Below the pieces are notes generated by a model. It did not search any database, was not told where the DNA came from, and saw only the letters and a list, made by a program, of their open reading frames with translations. From NCBI GenBank assembly GCA_003451715.1, contig DMJN01000200.1, positions 1 through 15,717 on the forward strand: DNA of 15,717 bases, read 5' to 3'. Position 1 is the stretch's first letter, and the number at the start of each line of letters is the position of its first letter. The position numbers and the translations under genes are program-made. The DNA comes from Gammaproteobacteria bacterium (GTDB lineage: Bacteria; Pseudomonadota; Gammaproteobacteria; Pseudomonadales; Pseudohongiellaceae). Below, piece by piece: positions 1-5,569 of this stretch.

Positions 1-360
1 ACTCTACGTGGCGGTCGATTCGTAGCAGGAGTTGGCGGCGAACAGTTTGCATTTCCAGAATCTGTCGATGAGCTGAGGAAGTTTAAAAAGTTAAAAGAGC
101 CTTCGGGTAGTTCTGCAACATATTGTATAGCAGCCACTGATCCGTTAAACCTGTTGAATCTGATTCTACCGAATCGCAAGTTGGCACGTTTGTTAAACAA
201 TCGAGTCCTATATAAAGGTGGAGTTCCGATTGCGACGCTAGATTCTGGAGAGGTACATTTTCTTCGGGATGTTGATATAGATCAACAGTGGAATTTGCAG
301 CAAATGTTACTGAAACGTAATTTTCCTACACGGCTTCGTAGTTACTTGGGCAGTAAATAG
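1..360 (+). CDS. Lhr-type DEAD/DEAH-box helicase, C-terminal end (5' part outside window)
   Basis: This is the last 119 codons of a reading frame that is open from the first base of the window and ends at TAG 358-360. The translated start carries RGGRFVAGVGGEQFAFPE, followed by ATDPLNLLNLILPN and then NNRVLYKGGVPIATL. These match the C-terminal core of Lhr-family superfamily 2 helicases: the 'GGRFV.G..GEQFALPE' block, 'DPLNL', and 'GNRVL..DG.PVA'. Lhr proteins are large ATP-dependent 3'-5' DNA/RNA helicases linked to DNA repair. The ATPase motifs lie upstream of the window and cannot be checked. ATG 154 is an internal Met and not the gene start. The frame has no disruption and ends normally. 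No convincing terminator follows on this strand: the hairpin at 424-454 has its T-tract on the other strand. Confidence 0.8.
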   Translation, partial: TLRGGRFVAGVGGEQFAFPESVDELRKFKKLKEPSGSSATYCIAATDPLNLLNLILPNRKLARLLNNRVLYKGGVPIATLDSGEVHFLRDVDIDQQWNLQQMLLKRNFPTRLRSYLGSK

Positions 361-417
361 TAATACGTACCAGGTGATACTCTTTTATTCTCTATCCTCC
401 TTTTTTCTAATCTTTAA

Positions 418-454
418 TAAAAAAGTCCCGCAGCTGGAAACCAGCAGCGGGACT
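418..454 (-). terminator. Strong intrinsic terminator ending the minus-strand small RNA
   Basis: The stem is AGTCCCGC (424-431) with GCGGGACT (447-454), extended after an A-A mismatch by GCTGG/CCAGC, with an AAA loop. On the minus strand it is followed directly by six T (424-419). On the plus strand the hairpin is followed by CTACTACG, so it cannot be an intrinsic terminator for the helicase gene. A terminator facing left with no minus-strand ORF behind it is the main argument for a non-coding transcript here. Confidence 0.75.
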
Positions 455-649
455 CTACTACGTATGGGAGCTAAGGAATGTCATTAGGGTATGACTATTC
501 CCCTCCAGTTATCTCCTCCGAAAACTACGGGATCAAATAACCGGAGGCTCCCCTAATAGATTGACTATTGATGGGATCACCTCCTTGGAAAGCCAGGGTA
601 GCAAAGGCTGTTAGGAGATTCCCCCTGTTAGAACCGCTAACAAAATTCT
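418..649 (-). ncRNA. Candidate structured small RNA of about 230 nt, no ORF
   Basis: No protein gene occupies 361-837. The minus strand has a sigma70-like promoter (656-684), then about 230 nt rich in hairpins, then a strong intrinsic terminator (418-454). From the RNA 5' end the hairpins are: GTTAG/CTAAC at 627-641; AATAG/CTATT at 555-569; an 11-bp stem with one G-U pair, arms 537-547 and 502-512; GTCAT/ATGAC at 480-495; and the terminator. The RNA holds seven GGA triplets and AAGGAGGTGATCC (586-574), a perfect complement of the 16S rRNA 3' end, but no ATG, GTG or TTG at a usable distance after it. It does not resemble 6S RNA, tmRNA or RNase P RNA as far as I can judge. A CsrA-binding RNA of the RsmY/Z or CsrB kind is one guess. 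The ends are inferred from promoter and terminator. Confidence 0.55.
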
Positions 650-655
650 GAAGAC

Positions 656-684
656 TTTATATAACACATCGTCAGATGAGTAAA
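656..684 (-). promoter_or_regulatory. Probable sigma70 promoter of the minus-strand small RNA
   Basis: Read on the minus strand, TTTACT (684-679, 4 of 6 matches to TTGACA) and TATAAA (661-656, 5 of 6 matches to TATAAT) are 17 bp apart. Transcription would begin near 649, just before the first hairpin of the candidate RNA. The match is by eye. Confidence 0.45.
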
Positions 685-806
685 GTTGCTTGAGTATTTC
701 AATTAGTGTGTAGGGGTTCACATCAATCAGGAGCGCTTTAAGTAATCCTGAATACCAACAAGCTTAGGATTTCTCAGATTGAGGTAATATTCCTACAGCA
801 GCCCGC

Positions 807-834
807 TTGAGAGATAGGCTAAAATTAGTAATAG
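807..834 (+). promoter_or_regulatory. Possible promoter of the PilZ gene
   Basis: TTGAGA (807-812) and TAATAG (829-834) are separated by 16 bp, and transcription would start about 20 bases before ATG 859. The -10 is imperfect, so this is a weak call. Confidence 0.3.
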
Positions 835-858
835 GTTTTGGAAAAGCGCTGGATTGAG

Positions 859-1233
859 ATGGTGATTGATCGAAGACAACATCAACGGATAGAAGTAGGC
901 TATTGGGTGAGCCTTAAGTACCCACTACTTGGAACTATCACTGGTGATATTAAGGACATGTCAGTTAGTGGCGTATCGCTACTCCTTGATGAAGAAATAA
1001 ATTTCTTCGTAATGATGGAATTAGATGCACGGATTCACGGAGAAGGATGGGACGAGTCGATGCCTTCCTTGCCTGTTCAGGTGGTGCGTGTGAGCCAGCG
1101 GGAAGTTGCACTTCTATTTTCCGAGTCATTGGAAGATTGCTGGACGCCACCTGAGGACGATGACCGCGGTTATGCTGTTCAGGAGGGGCGTCAATATGGA
1201 TCTCGGCAAGGGTTTAAAGTTACTTACAATTAA
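859..1233 (+). CDS. PilZ-domain protein (c-di-GMP receptor type)
   Basis: This protein has 124 residues from ATG 859. It carries both halves of the canonical c-di-GMP site: R6-xxx-R10 within DRRQHQRIEV, and DxSxxG as D33-M-S-V-S-G38. These are followed by the beta-barrel pattern of a PilZ domain that fills nearly the whole protein. It is a single-domain cytosolic PilZ protein, likely an adaptor that binds c-di-GMP and contacts another protein, often in motility or exopolysaccharide control. An in-frame TTG at 838 would add seven residues. I prefer ATG 859 because the PilZ domain starts right after it and a possible promoter (TTGAGA 807-812, TAATAG 829-834) would place transcription start downstream of 838. 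Neither start has a strong ribosome binding site. The last 25 residues are acidic, then basic, and probably disordered. The gene faces the DUF6164-like gene tail to tail, six bases apart. Confidence 0.8.
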   Translation: MVIDRRQHQRIEVGYWVSLKYPLLGTITGDIKDMSVSGVSLLLDEEINFFVMMELDARIHGEGWDESMPSLPVQVVRVSQREVALLFSESLEDCWTPPEDDDRGYAVQEGRQYGSRQGFKVTYN

Positions 1234-1239
1234 AGCACC

Positions 1240-1599
1240 CTAGAACGATAGGAAGAGCCGTAAAGAAAGAAACAGCACCAGCCCTGCCAATCCAACATAC
1301 ACAATAAATCGAATCGGATTATCAAGAAAACTATGCCACATGGTGCGTGCTTCACCTCGCTGCCGGCTTAACTCATACTCCTTTTTCACTCTAGCTGTGC
1401 GTTCTACTTGATAGTCATCCAGGATTTGCTGTGCAAAATCATACTGATCATCATTCTTTAGCCACAGTGCAGGTAAAGAAATTCCCCAATTACCTGCAAA
1501 TGTCTCAAAGAATTCAATTTCATTTGCATCCAGTAGCTCACGCACTTCCTGTGCCTCGTCGTCAGGCACAAAGCGCATCTTGAACAGAAGTTTGGACAT
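1240..1599 (-). CDS. DUF6164-like small protein with C-terminal membrane helix
   Basis: From ATG 1599 the protein has 119 residues. It begins MSKLLFKMRFVPDDEAQEV and contains WGISLPALWL. The N-terminal part resembles the DUF6164 family (about 110-130 residues, unknown function), where 'VPDDEA.EVR.LL' and 'WGIS...IWL' are the recurring blocks. A ferredoxin-like alpha/beta fold of the DUF2007 kind is plausible from the alternation of strands and helices. After a charged stretch (about residues 65-90) there is one hydrophobic segment (roughly 95-117), so the protein is probably tail-anchored in the inner membrane with its folded domain in the cytosol. ATG 1599 is preceded by AGGA at suitable spacing. 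A longer frame back to 1659 starts with a poorly conserved-looking leader and has no better RBS. Function is unknown. Confidence 0.7.
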   Translation of the reverse strand: MSKLLFKMRFVPDDEAQEVRELLDANEIEFFETFAGNWGISLPALWLKNDDQYDFAQQILDDYQVERTARVKKEYELSRQRGEARTMWHSFLDNPIRFIVYVGLAGLVLFLSLRLFLSF

Positions 1600-1777
1600 C
1601 GAGGTTTCCTGAGGGTGTTTTCTCGTAGTCGGTGCTGCTTTTACTGATTCTGCTGCCATGCTACCTTAGTAGAAAGCGAAAACAGCAATCGAGTGAGTCC
1701 CTATTCCCAGCCGCTAAAGCCATGGTTCCGCAACATCAGGGGAATAATTGACAGTTTAACAAAGGAGGGCTAGTAAG

Positions 1778-2662
1778 ATGAATGAGATCTCCGGATACAA
1801 AGCAGCAATCACTGCAATTATTTTGGTCTCTGGTGCTGTTCTCTGTGGCACTGCCTGGGCAGATACTTCAGTGTGGGAAGTTCGATCTGATTCAAATTCT
1901 GTCTACCTGGGTGGAACCGTGCACCTGCTGCGGCCCACCGACTATCCTTTGCCTGAAGAATTTGAGCAAGCTTACCAGGCATCATCTGAAATCTATTTGG
2001 AAACTGATATTGGTTCCATGACTGATTTGTCGGTGCAGGCTCAATTATTACAGCAATTGACCTATCAGGATGAGCGGAGTCTGAAAACAGTACTAAGCAA
2101 TGAAGCTTACACTGCTCTTTCAGACTACACCGAACAGATTGGCATGCCCCTGATGATCATGGAAAAATTTAAGCCCGGGATGGTGGTTAGCACCCTGCAG
2201 ATTCTGGAGTTTCAACGTGTTGGTTTTACCCCACAAGGCGTAGATATGTATTTCAATACAAGAGCCATGGGTGATGCCAAGACGCTTGGTCAATTGGAAA
2301 CTGTCCAGGAGCAGATCGGATTCCTCGCTGCGATGGGTGAAGGTAATGAGAGCGAGTTCATACTGTTGTCGCTCAAGGACCTGGCGGAAACCAATGCTGT
2401 TATGGAAGATATGATCAGAGCGTGGCGGACAGGCGACAATGCTAGCCTTGCCGATTTGTTTGTCACGGAGATGCGCACTGAAACGCCTGATCTGTATGAT
2501 TCCCTACTGCGGCAGAGAAATTTGAGATGGATTCCTCAGATAGAGCAGATGCTGCGCGATTCAGATACAGAGTTTGTCCTGGTGGGAGCGGCACATCTTG
2601 TGGGTGAAGATGGTCTCCTGCAACTGTTGCAAGCTAAGGGCTACCAGATCAGGCAGCTCTGA
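1778..2662 (+). CDS. TraB/GumN family secreted protein
   Basis: This protein has 294 residues and a strong RBS (AAAGGAGGG, about ten bases before ATG). Residues 1-28 form a signal peptide with a hydrophobic core (about 8-24) and an AWA cleavage site before D29, so the protein is periplasmic. The TraB/GumN hallmarks are present: YLGGTVHLL near residues 43-51, with His49 in the position of the conserved 'GT.H' motif, and GAAHLVGEDGLLQLLQ near 270-285, with the second conserved His at about 273. The family is related to the Tiki/TraB/EreA group and is thought to be metal-dependent, possibly peptidase- or esterase-like. The actual substrate of bacterial GumN proteins is not established. The gene stands alone and is followed by a strong bidirectional terminator. 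Confidence 0.85.
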   Translation: MNEISGYKAAITAIILVSGAVLCGTAWADTSVWEVRSDSNSVYLGGTVHLLRPTDYPLPEEFEQAYQASSEIYLETDIGSMTDLSVQAQLLQQLTYQDERSLKTVLSNEAYTALSDYTEQIGMPLMIMEKFKPGMVVSTLQILEFQRVGFTPQGVDMYFNTRAMGDAKTLGQLETVQEQIGFLAAMGEGNESEFILLSLKDLAETNAVMEDMIRAWRTGDNASLADLFVTEMRTETPDLYDSLLRQRNLRWIPQIEQMLRDSDTEFVLVGAAHLVGEDGLLQLLQAKGYQIRQL

Positions 2663-2682
2663 TCCACACGTATTGCGGGCAC

Positions 2683-2720
2683 AAAAAAACAGGGTGATGA
2701 ATATCACCCTGTTTTTTTTT
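2683..2720. terminator. Bidirectional intrinsic terminator between gumN-like and sutA-like genes
   Basis: The stem is ACAGGGTGAT (2689-2698), loop GAAT, ATCACCCTGT (2703-2712). It is flanked by seven A on the left and nine T on the right, so it works in both directions: for the GumN-family gene ending at 2662 and for the minus-strand small gene ending at 2733. Confidence 0.9.
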
Positions 2721-2732
2721 GCTAACTAGAAT

Positions 2733-2909
2733 CTAAGAACTGGTCTTATGGCTTAGCACGATCTGTCGTGGGCCACTGGTAGAAGTCTGACCACTCACAC
2801 CGGGGGGAATCTGTTGAACTTTACCGCCTGCCTTCAAGAAAGCTTCGATATGCTCTGCTAGATCATCTCGATTACTTACTACCGATTCTTTTTTAGATTT
2901 GTTTGCCAT
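2733..2909 (-). CDS. Small SutA-like protein (58 aa)
   Basis: From ATG 2909 (MANKSKKES) the protein has 58 residues. Its core, EAFLKAGGKVQQIPPGV (about residues 23-39), closely resembles the conserved segment of Pseudomonas SutA ('EFL.RGGKVQEI.PNV'), a small acidic protein that binds RNA polymerase and tunes transcription in slow-growing cells. This protein lacks the long acidic N-terminal arm of SutA and is instead basic at the N-terminus (KSKK), so it shares only the core. The same core is common in small gammaproteobacterial proteins of unknown function. The call is therefore 'SutA-like', with function inferred. A longer frame reaches back to 2948 through a leader that looks non-coding. 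The RBS before ATG 2909 is weak. The gene ends in the shared terminator at 2683-2720. Confidence 0.6.
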   Translation of the reverse strand: MANKSKKESVVSNRDDLAEHIEAFLKAGGKVQQIPPGVSGQTSTSGPRQIVLSHKTSS

Positions 2910-2947
2910 TAAACTATTTCTCTGTGTGCCAAAAGGAAAAGGACGCA

Positions 2948-2976
2948 AGTATACACGAATCCGCTACTTACAGCTA
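2948..2976 (-). promoter_or_regulatory. Possible promoter of the sutA-like gene
   Basis: On the minus strand TATACT (2953-2948) matches the sigma70 -10 box at 5 of 6 positions and would start transcription about 30 nt before ATG 2909. The hexamer 17 bp upstream is a poor -35, so only the -10 is supported. Confidence 0.3.
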
Positions 2977-3079
2977 ATTGAGGGCCGTATCAAGCGGCTC
3001 GATCAGGTGTTTTCAGGGTCACACAGATAAGGGTTTCAGGCCTGCAAAAGACTGGAATACAGAGGTGATTTCACCAAGA

Positions 3080-3388
3080 CTACCTGCTTCGGGATCCGAG
3101 CCTTTTACGAGGGCGAACGTAGTAATCGGAGTAATAGTCTTCCGGTAGATCACCAATGAGTTCATCCATCGATGTCTTATAGATCACTTTCATCTTCGCC
3201 AGCAGCTCAAGATCCAGGTGACAACCGTAGTTCCTGGCAGTTTCGATGTCTTCAAGTTGTTTTCTAGACACACCGAGAAGACGAGCGCCTTCGTTCATTG
3301 AGTATCCGGCGTTCAGCCGAAGCTGCCTTACATTTTTTTTAACACTTACCGTTATTGGAGAAAATTTTGAATATTGTGGATAAGCCAT
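3080..3388 (-). CDS. XRE-family helix-turn-helix regulator, solo
   Basis: This protein has 102 residues. A Cro/C1-type HTH spans about residues 16-72: VKKNVRQLRLNAGYSMNEGA, then ARLLGVSRKQLEDIE with the turn at LGVSRKQ, then LELLAKMKVIYKTSMDELIG. The C-terminal tail (about 80-102) is rich in Tyr and Arg and probably disordered. It is likely a small DNA-binding repressor. No toxin-like or kinase-like partner is adjacent, so a toxin-antitoxin role is not supported. ATG 3388 has no recognisable RBS. A leaderless or weakly translated message is possible. A short inverted repeat (ACGTC-C-GACGT, 3428-3438) lies about 40 bases upstream and could be its own operator. Confidence 0.75.
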   Translation of the reverse strand: MAYPQYSKFSPITVSVKKNVRQLRLNAGYSMNEGARLLGVSRKQLEDIETARNYGCHLDLELLAKMKVIYKTSMDELIGDLPEDYYSDYYVRPRKRLGSRSR

Positions 3389-3890
3389 AATGTCTGCGCA
3401 AGGGGGTCGAATTTAGAGCAAAAATCGACGTCCGACGTTCCCCCTCCTCTCATTTTGTGTTGTGGTTTGTTAATTACCCAAACGACACTCTCAGCCTGGG
3501 CTGATTTAAGCTAACACAAGGGGTTTCTGATGATAATGATTTCTTGAAATTAGTGGGAATTGGCCACATTTTTGAAATAAGTAGTCAATACAATTTCGAA
3601 ATTTCAAATTAGAAATTGGCTGAGTTGCCTCAATTTGGCAGCGAATCCTGCTTTGCGATATCACCTGAAGTGCCTTCAGGGTCGTTCAATAGCCTGGAGT
3701 GGTAAAATCCTGCTTTTTCGACTGGCTCAGCCCTGCCGATTCTGGGTGGCCCTACCCGCTGCTGGCATTATTAGCAGCTGTTTCGGCCGAAATTTTCCTG
3801 TTCAGAGACCCCCTGGCGTACTGACTTACTCAAGCAATATCTTGTGGTCGGTAGCATCTGCTAGAATTCCTCCTGCCGGGAGCGTGAACT
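3389..3890. other. Gene-free 500-bp region with small repeats
   Basis: No supportable protein gene lies here. It holds the divergent upstream regions of the XRE gene and slyD. Visible elements are: ACGTC-C-GACGT (3428-3438); a GTTTG/CAAAC stem flanked by GTGT and ACAC (3457-3488); a TCAGC/GCTGA hairpin (3491-3504); an AT-rich stretch with TTGAAAT at 3544-3550 and 3572-3578 and its inverse ATTTCAA at 3601-3607; and a perfect 7-bp hairpin CCTGAAG-TGC-CTTCAGG (3664-3680). I see no clear sigma70 promoter. The direct repeat AATCCTGCTTT also occurs twice between about 3645 and 3720. Confidence 0.5.
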
Positions 3891-4457
3891 ATGACGGATT
3901 TAGATAATTCTGAAGACACCAGGGATTCTGAAAGAGATAGCCAGACGCCTGAGCAGATAACTGCGAACAAAGTTGTCAGCTTCCACTATCGGTTAAGTGA
4001 GGTCGATGGTGAGGGGAATCATGGTGATTGGAGTGAACAGTCTTATGGCAATGAGCCGCTGTACTACCTGCATGGCTTTCATAATGTCATAGTCGGCTTG
4101 GAGAAGGTGCTGGAAGGCAAGACAGTTGGTGACAAGATAGAAATTACTCTAAAACCGGAAGAAGCCTATGGCGAACGTGATCCAGAAGGTATACGTCGGC
4201 TACCAATTAAAAAGCTGCGTTTCCTCAGAGGAGGCAAGAAACCAAAGCCGGGCATGTTAGCTGTTGTAGAAACCAAACAGGGTAAGTGCAGTGTCATCAT
4301 ACTCAAAGTGGGCAAATTTAATGTCGATGTCGACTTTAACCACCCTTTGGCCGGCAGGACACTCTATTATGAAGTCGAAGTAGTTTCGGTTCGAGATGCA
4401 AGTGAAGAAGAAATAGCCCAAGGGCACGTGCATGGTGCCAGAGGGCACAATCTCTGA
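3891..4457 (+). CDS. slyD: FKBP-type peptidyl-prolyl cis-trans isomerase, SlyD family
   Basis: This protein has 188 residues, and ATG is preceded by GGGAG at 3878-3882. After a polar N-terminal extension (about residues 1-26) the FKBP domain starts at VVSFHYRLSEVDGE. It continues with the SlyD signature YLHGFHNVIVGLEKVLEGK and KPEEAYGERDPEGI, and is interrupted by the inserted chaperone (IF) domain at about residues 100-150. It closes with NHPLAGRTLYYEVEVVSVR. The arrangement is that of SlyD-type FKBPs, cytosolic prolyl isomerases with holdase activity. The long His/Cys-rich tail of E. coli SlyD, used for nickel delivery to hydrogenase, is reduced here to GHVHGARGHNL, so a metal-chaperone role is less certain. 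The N-terminal extension is unusual for the family. No operon partner is adjacent. Confidence 0.9.
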   Translation: MTDLDNSEDTRDSERDSQTPEQITANKVVSFHYRLSEVDGEGNHGDWSEQSYGNEPLYYLHGFHNVIVGLEKVLEGKTVGDKIEITLKPEEAYGERDPEGIRRLPIKKLRFLRGGKKPKPGMLAVVETKQGKCSVIILKVGKFNVDVDFNHPLAGRTLYYEVEVVSVRDASEEEIAQGHVHGARGHNL

Positions 4458-4459
4458 AA

Positions 4460-5485
4460 TTATTCTATGTTTTCCGGCTGCTTGTGTAGTGTCGCCTCCA
4501 ATACCAGGGAAAGCACTTTTCTGTTAACAACCACTTCAAAGTAACTTTCATCGCTGTCTGGGTCTTCATGAATTTCCAAGTCGCGCCACAATCCCACTTT
4601 TCCTTCACGAATCACAAGGTCTTTCTTACGCCCATTGACATCCGGGTACTGTCCGACATGAAATAGATAGTCTTTAGCATTAAGCTTTATACGCACACTC
4701 TTGAGTGGTATTTCCTTCTTAAGCTTGGAAAACGCCAGGTCATCTATATTTATTCCATTAACGTTATAGCGAAGATAATGTTGACCTTTCTCACCCTTGC
4801 CACTTTCCCCTTCGGCGATACGCAGAACATCTACGTTAAACAAACTCTTCTTAATTGCGGCTCTTAAGTTCCATGAGCAACCTGACATACGGTCAGCCAG
4901 GCCGATCGCACCTGAGATCATTATTGAGTGATCGCCATCATAGAGATAACGAGGAGCCTCTTCGGAGTAACAAATACCAACACCCAGCTCGAGCAGAGGC
5001 AAGCCCATCTGTGTCGAGTAGCGGTTGTTGGACCCGGTTATCTTCAGCATGTCTTTTGCGTAACCACAGGAACGTGCTACGGAAAACCATTGTTGTGGTG
5101 TATGTTCGTATTCGAGAAAACTGAGAATAATGGCGTCGCCTTCAATGAATACCTTATTGGCTCCGTAGGTTTCGAGAATCTTGTTGATAGGGTTGAAGAA
5201 TCGAGTGCTGAAATAGGAGGCAGGGTTCAGACCTTTTTCCTGCAATTCATCTGTGACAGTTGTAGAACCCCTGACATCAGCTTTGAGAATGGCATGATGG
5301 CAAATTCTCTCCTCATCTTCTTCGATTTCAGCGCTTGTAGGAAGCAGGTACAAGGTACCGGCAGTTTTTGACAATTTAAGTTCATCAGCAGCTGTCAACA
5401 AGCTCATGCGGTTGAATGCACGGTGTGCAAAGCGGAAGTATTTGAGCTGTTGGCGAAATCGGCTGAAGTCCAACAGTAGCTTCAA
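4460..5485 (-). CDS. Divergent class III nucleotidyl cyclase domain protein (probably the 3' half of a split gene)
   Basis: This frame gives 341 residues from TTG 5485. About residues 64-200 form a class III cyclase-like catalytic domain: ADVRGST carries the first metal Asp (D70), KVFIEGDAIILSF the second (D117), GVGICYS follows, and then GAIGLADRMSG. In typical cyclases that last block reads 'VN.AARL'. Here the catalytic Asn position appears to be Gly while the Arg is kept, so activity is uncertain. Residues 220-341 have no domain I recognise. TTG 5485 has no RBS, and the frame is open for 28 codons before it, back to the TAA that ends the next gene upstream, with coding-like content. The two frames are the same, so this is likely the C-terminal half of one protein interrupted by the stop at 5570-5572. 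The TTG start is only nominal. Confidence 0.6.
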   Translation of the reverse strand: MKLLLDFSRFRQQLKYFRFAHRAFNRMSLLTAADELKLSKTAGTLYLLPTSAEIEEDEERICHHAILKADVRGSTTVTDELQEKGLNPASYFSTRFFNPINKILETYGANKVFIEGDAIILSFLEYEHTPQQWFSVARSCGYAKDMLKITGSNNRYSTQMGLPLLELGVGICYSEEAPRYLYDGDHSIMISGAIGLADRMSGCSWNLRAAIKKSLFNVDVLRIAEGESGKGEKGQHYLRYNVNGINIDDLAFSKLKKEIPLKSVRIKLNAKDYLFHVGQYPDVNGRKKDLVIREGKVGLWRDLEIHEDPDSDESYFEVVVNRKVLSLVLEATLHKQPENIE

Positions 5486-5569
5486 AGAATCGTTTGCGTC
5501 GGCTTTGGAAATCTGTTCCCCAATTTTTCCCTTTAGAGACTCGAGAGATTTGATTTGCTCGTTGTTAAG

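Noticed and set aside
424..454. Hairpin as a terminator for the helicase gene on the plus strand
   Set aside because: On the plus strand it is followed by CTACTACG with no T-run. The T-run lies on the minus-strand side.
1747..1775. TTGACA and TAGTAA 17 bp apart before the GumN-family gene
   Set aside because: The pair would place transcription start at or after the ATG and overlaps the strong RBS. It is probably coincidence.
3635..3907. 90-codon plus-strand frame upstream of slyD
   Set aside because: It starts at TTG without an RBS, overlaps the slyD start, and its product has no recognisable domain or natural composition. It is best explained as a chance frame.
4928..5371. 147-codon plus-strand frame antisense to the cyclase
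   Set aside because: It lies wholly inside a convincing cyclase domain on the other strand, has no RBS and resembles no family.
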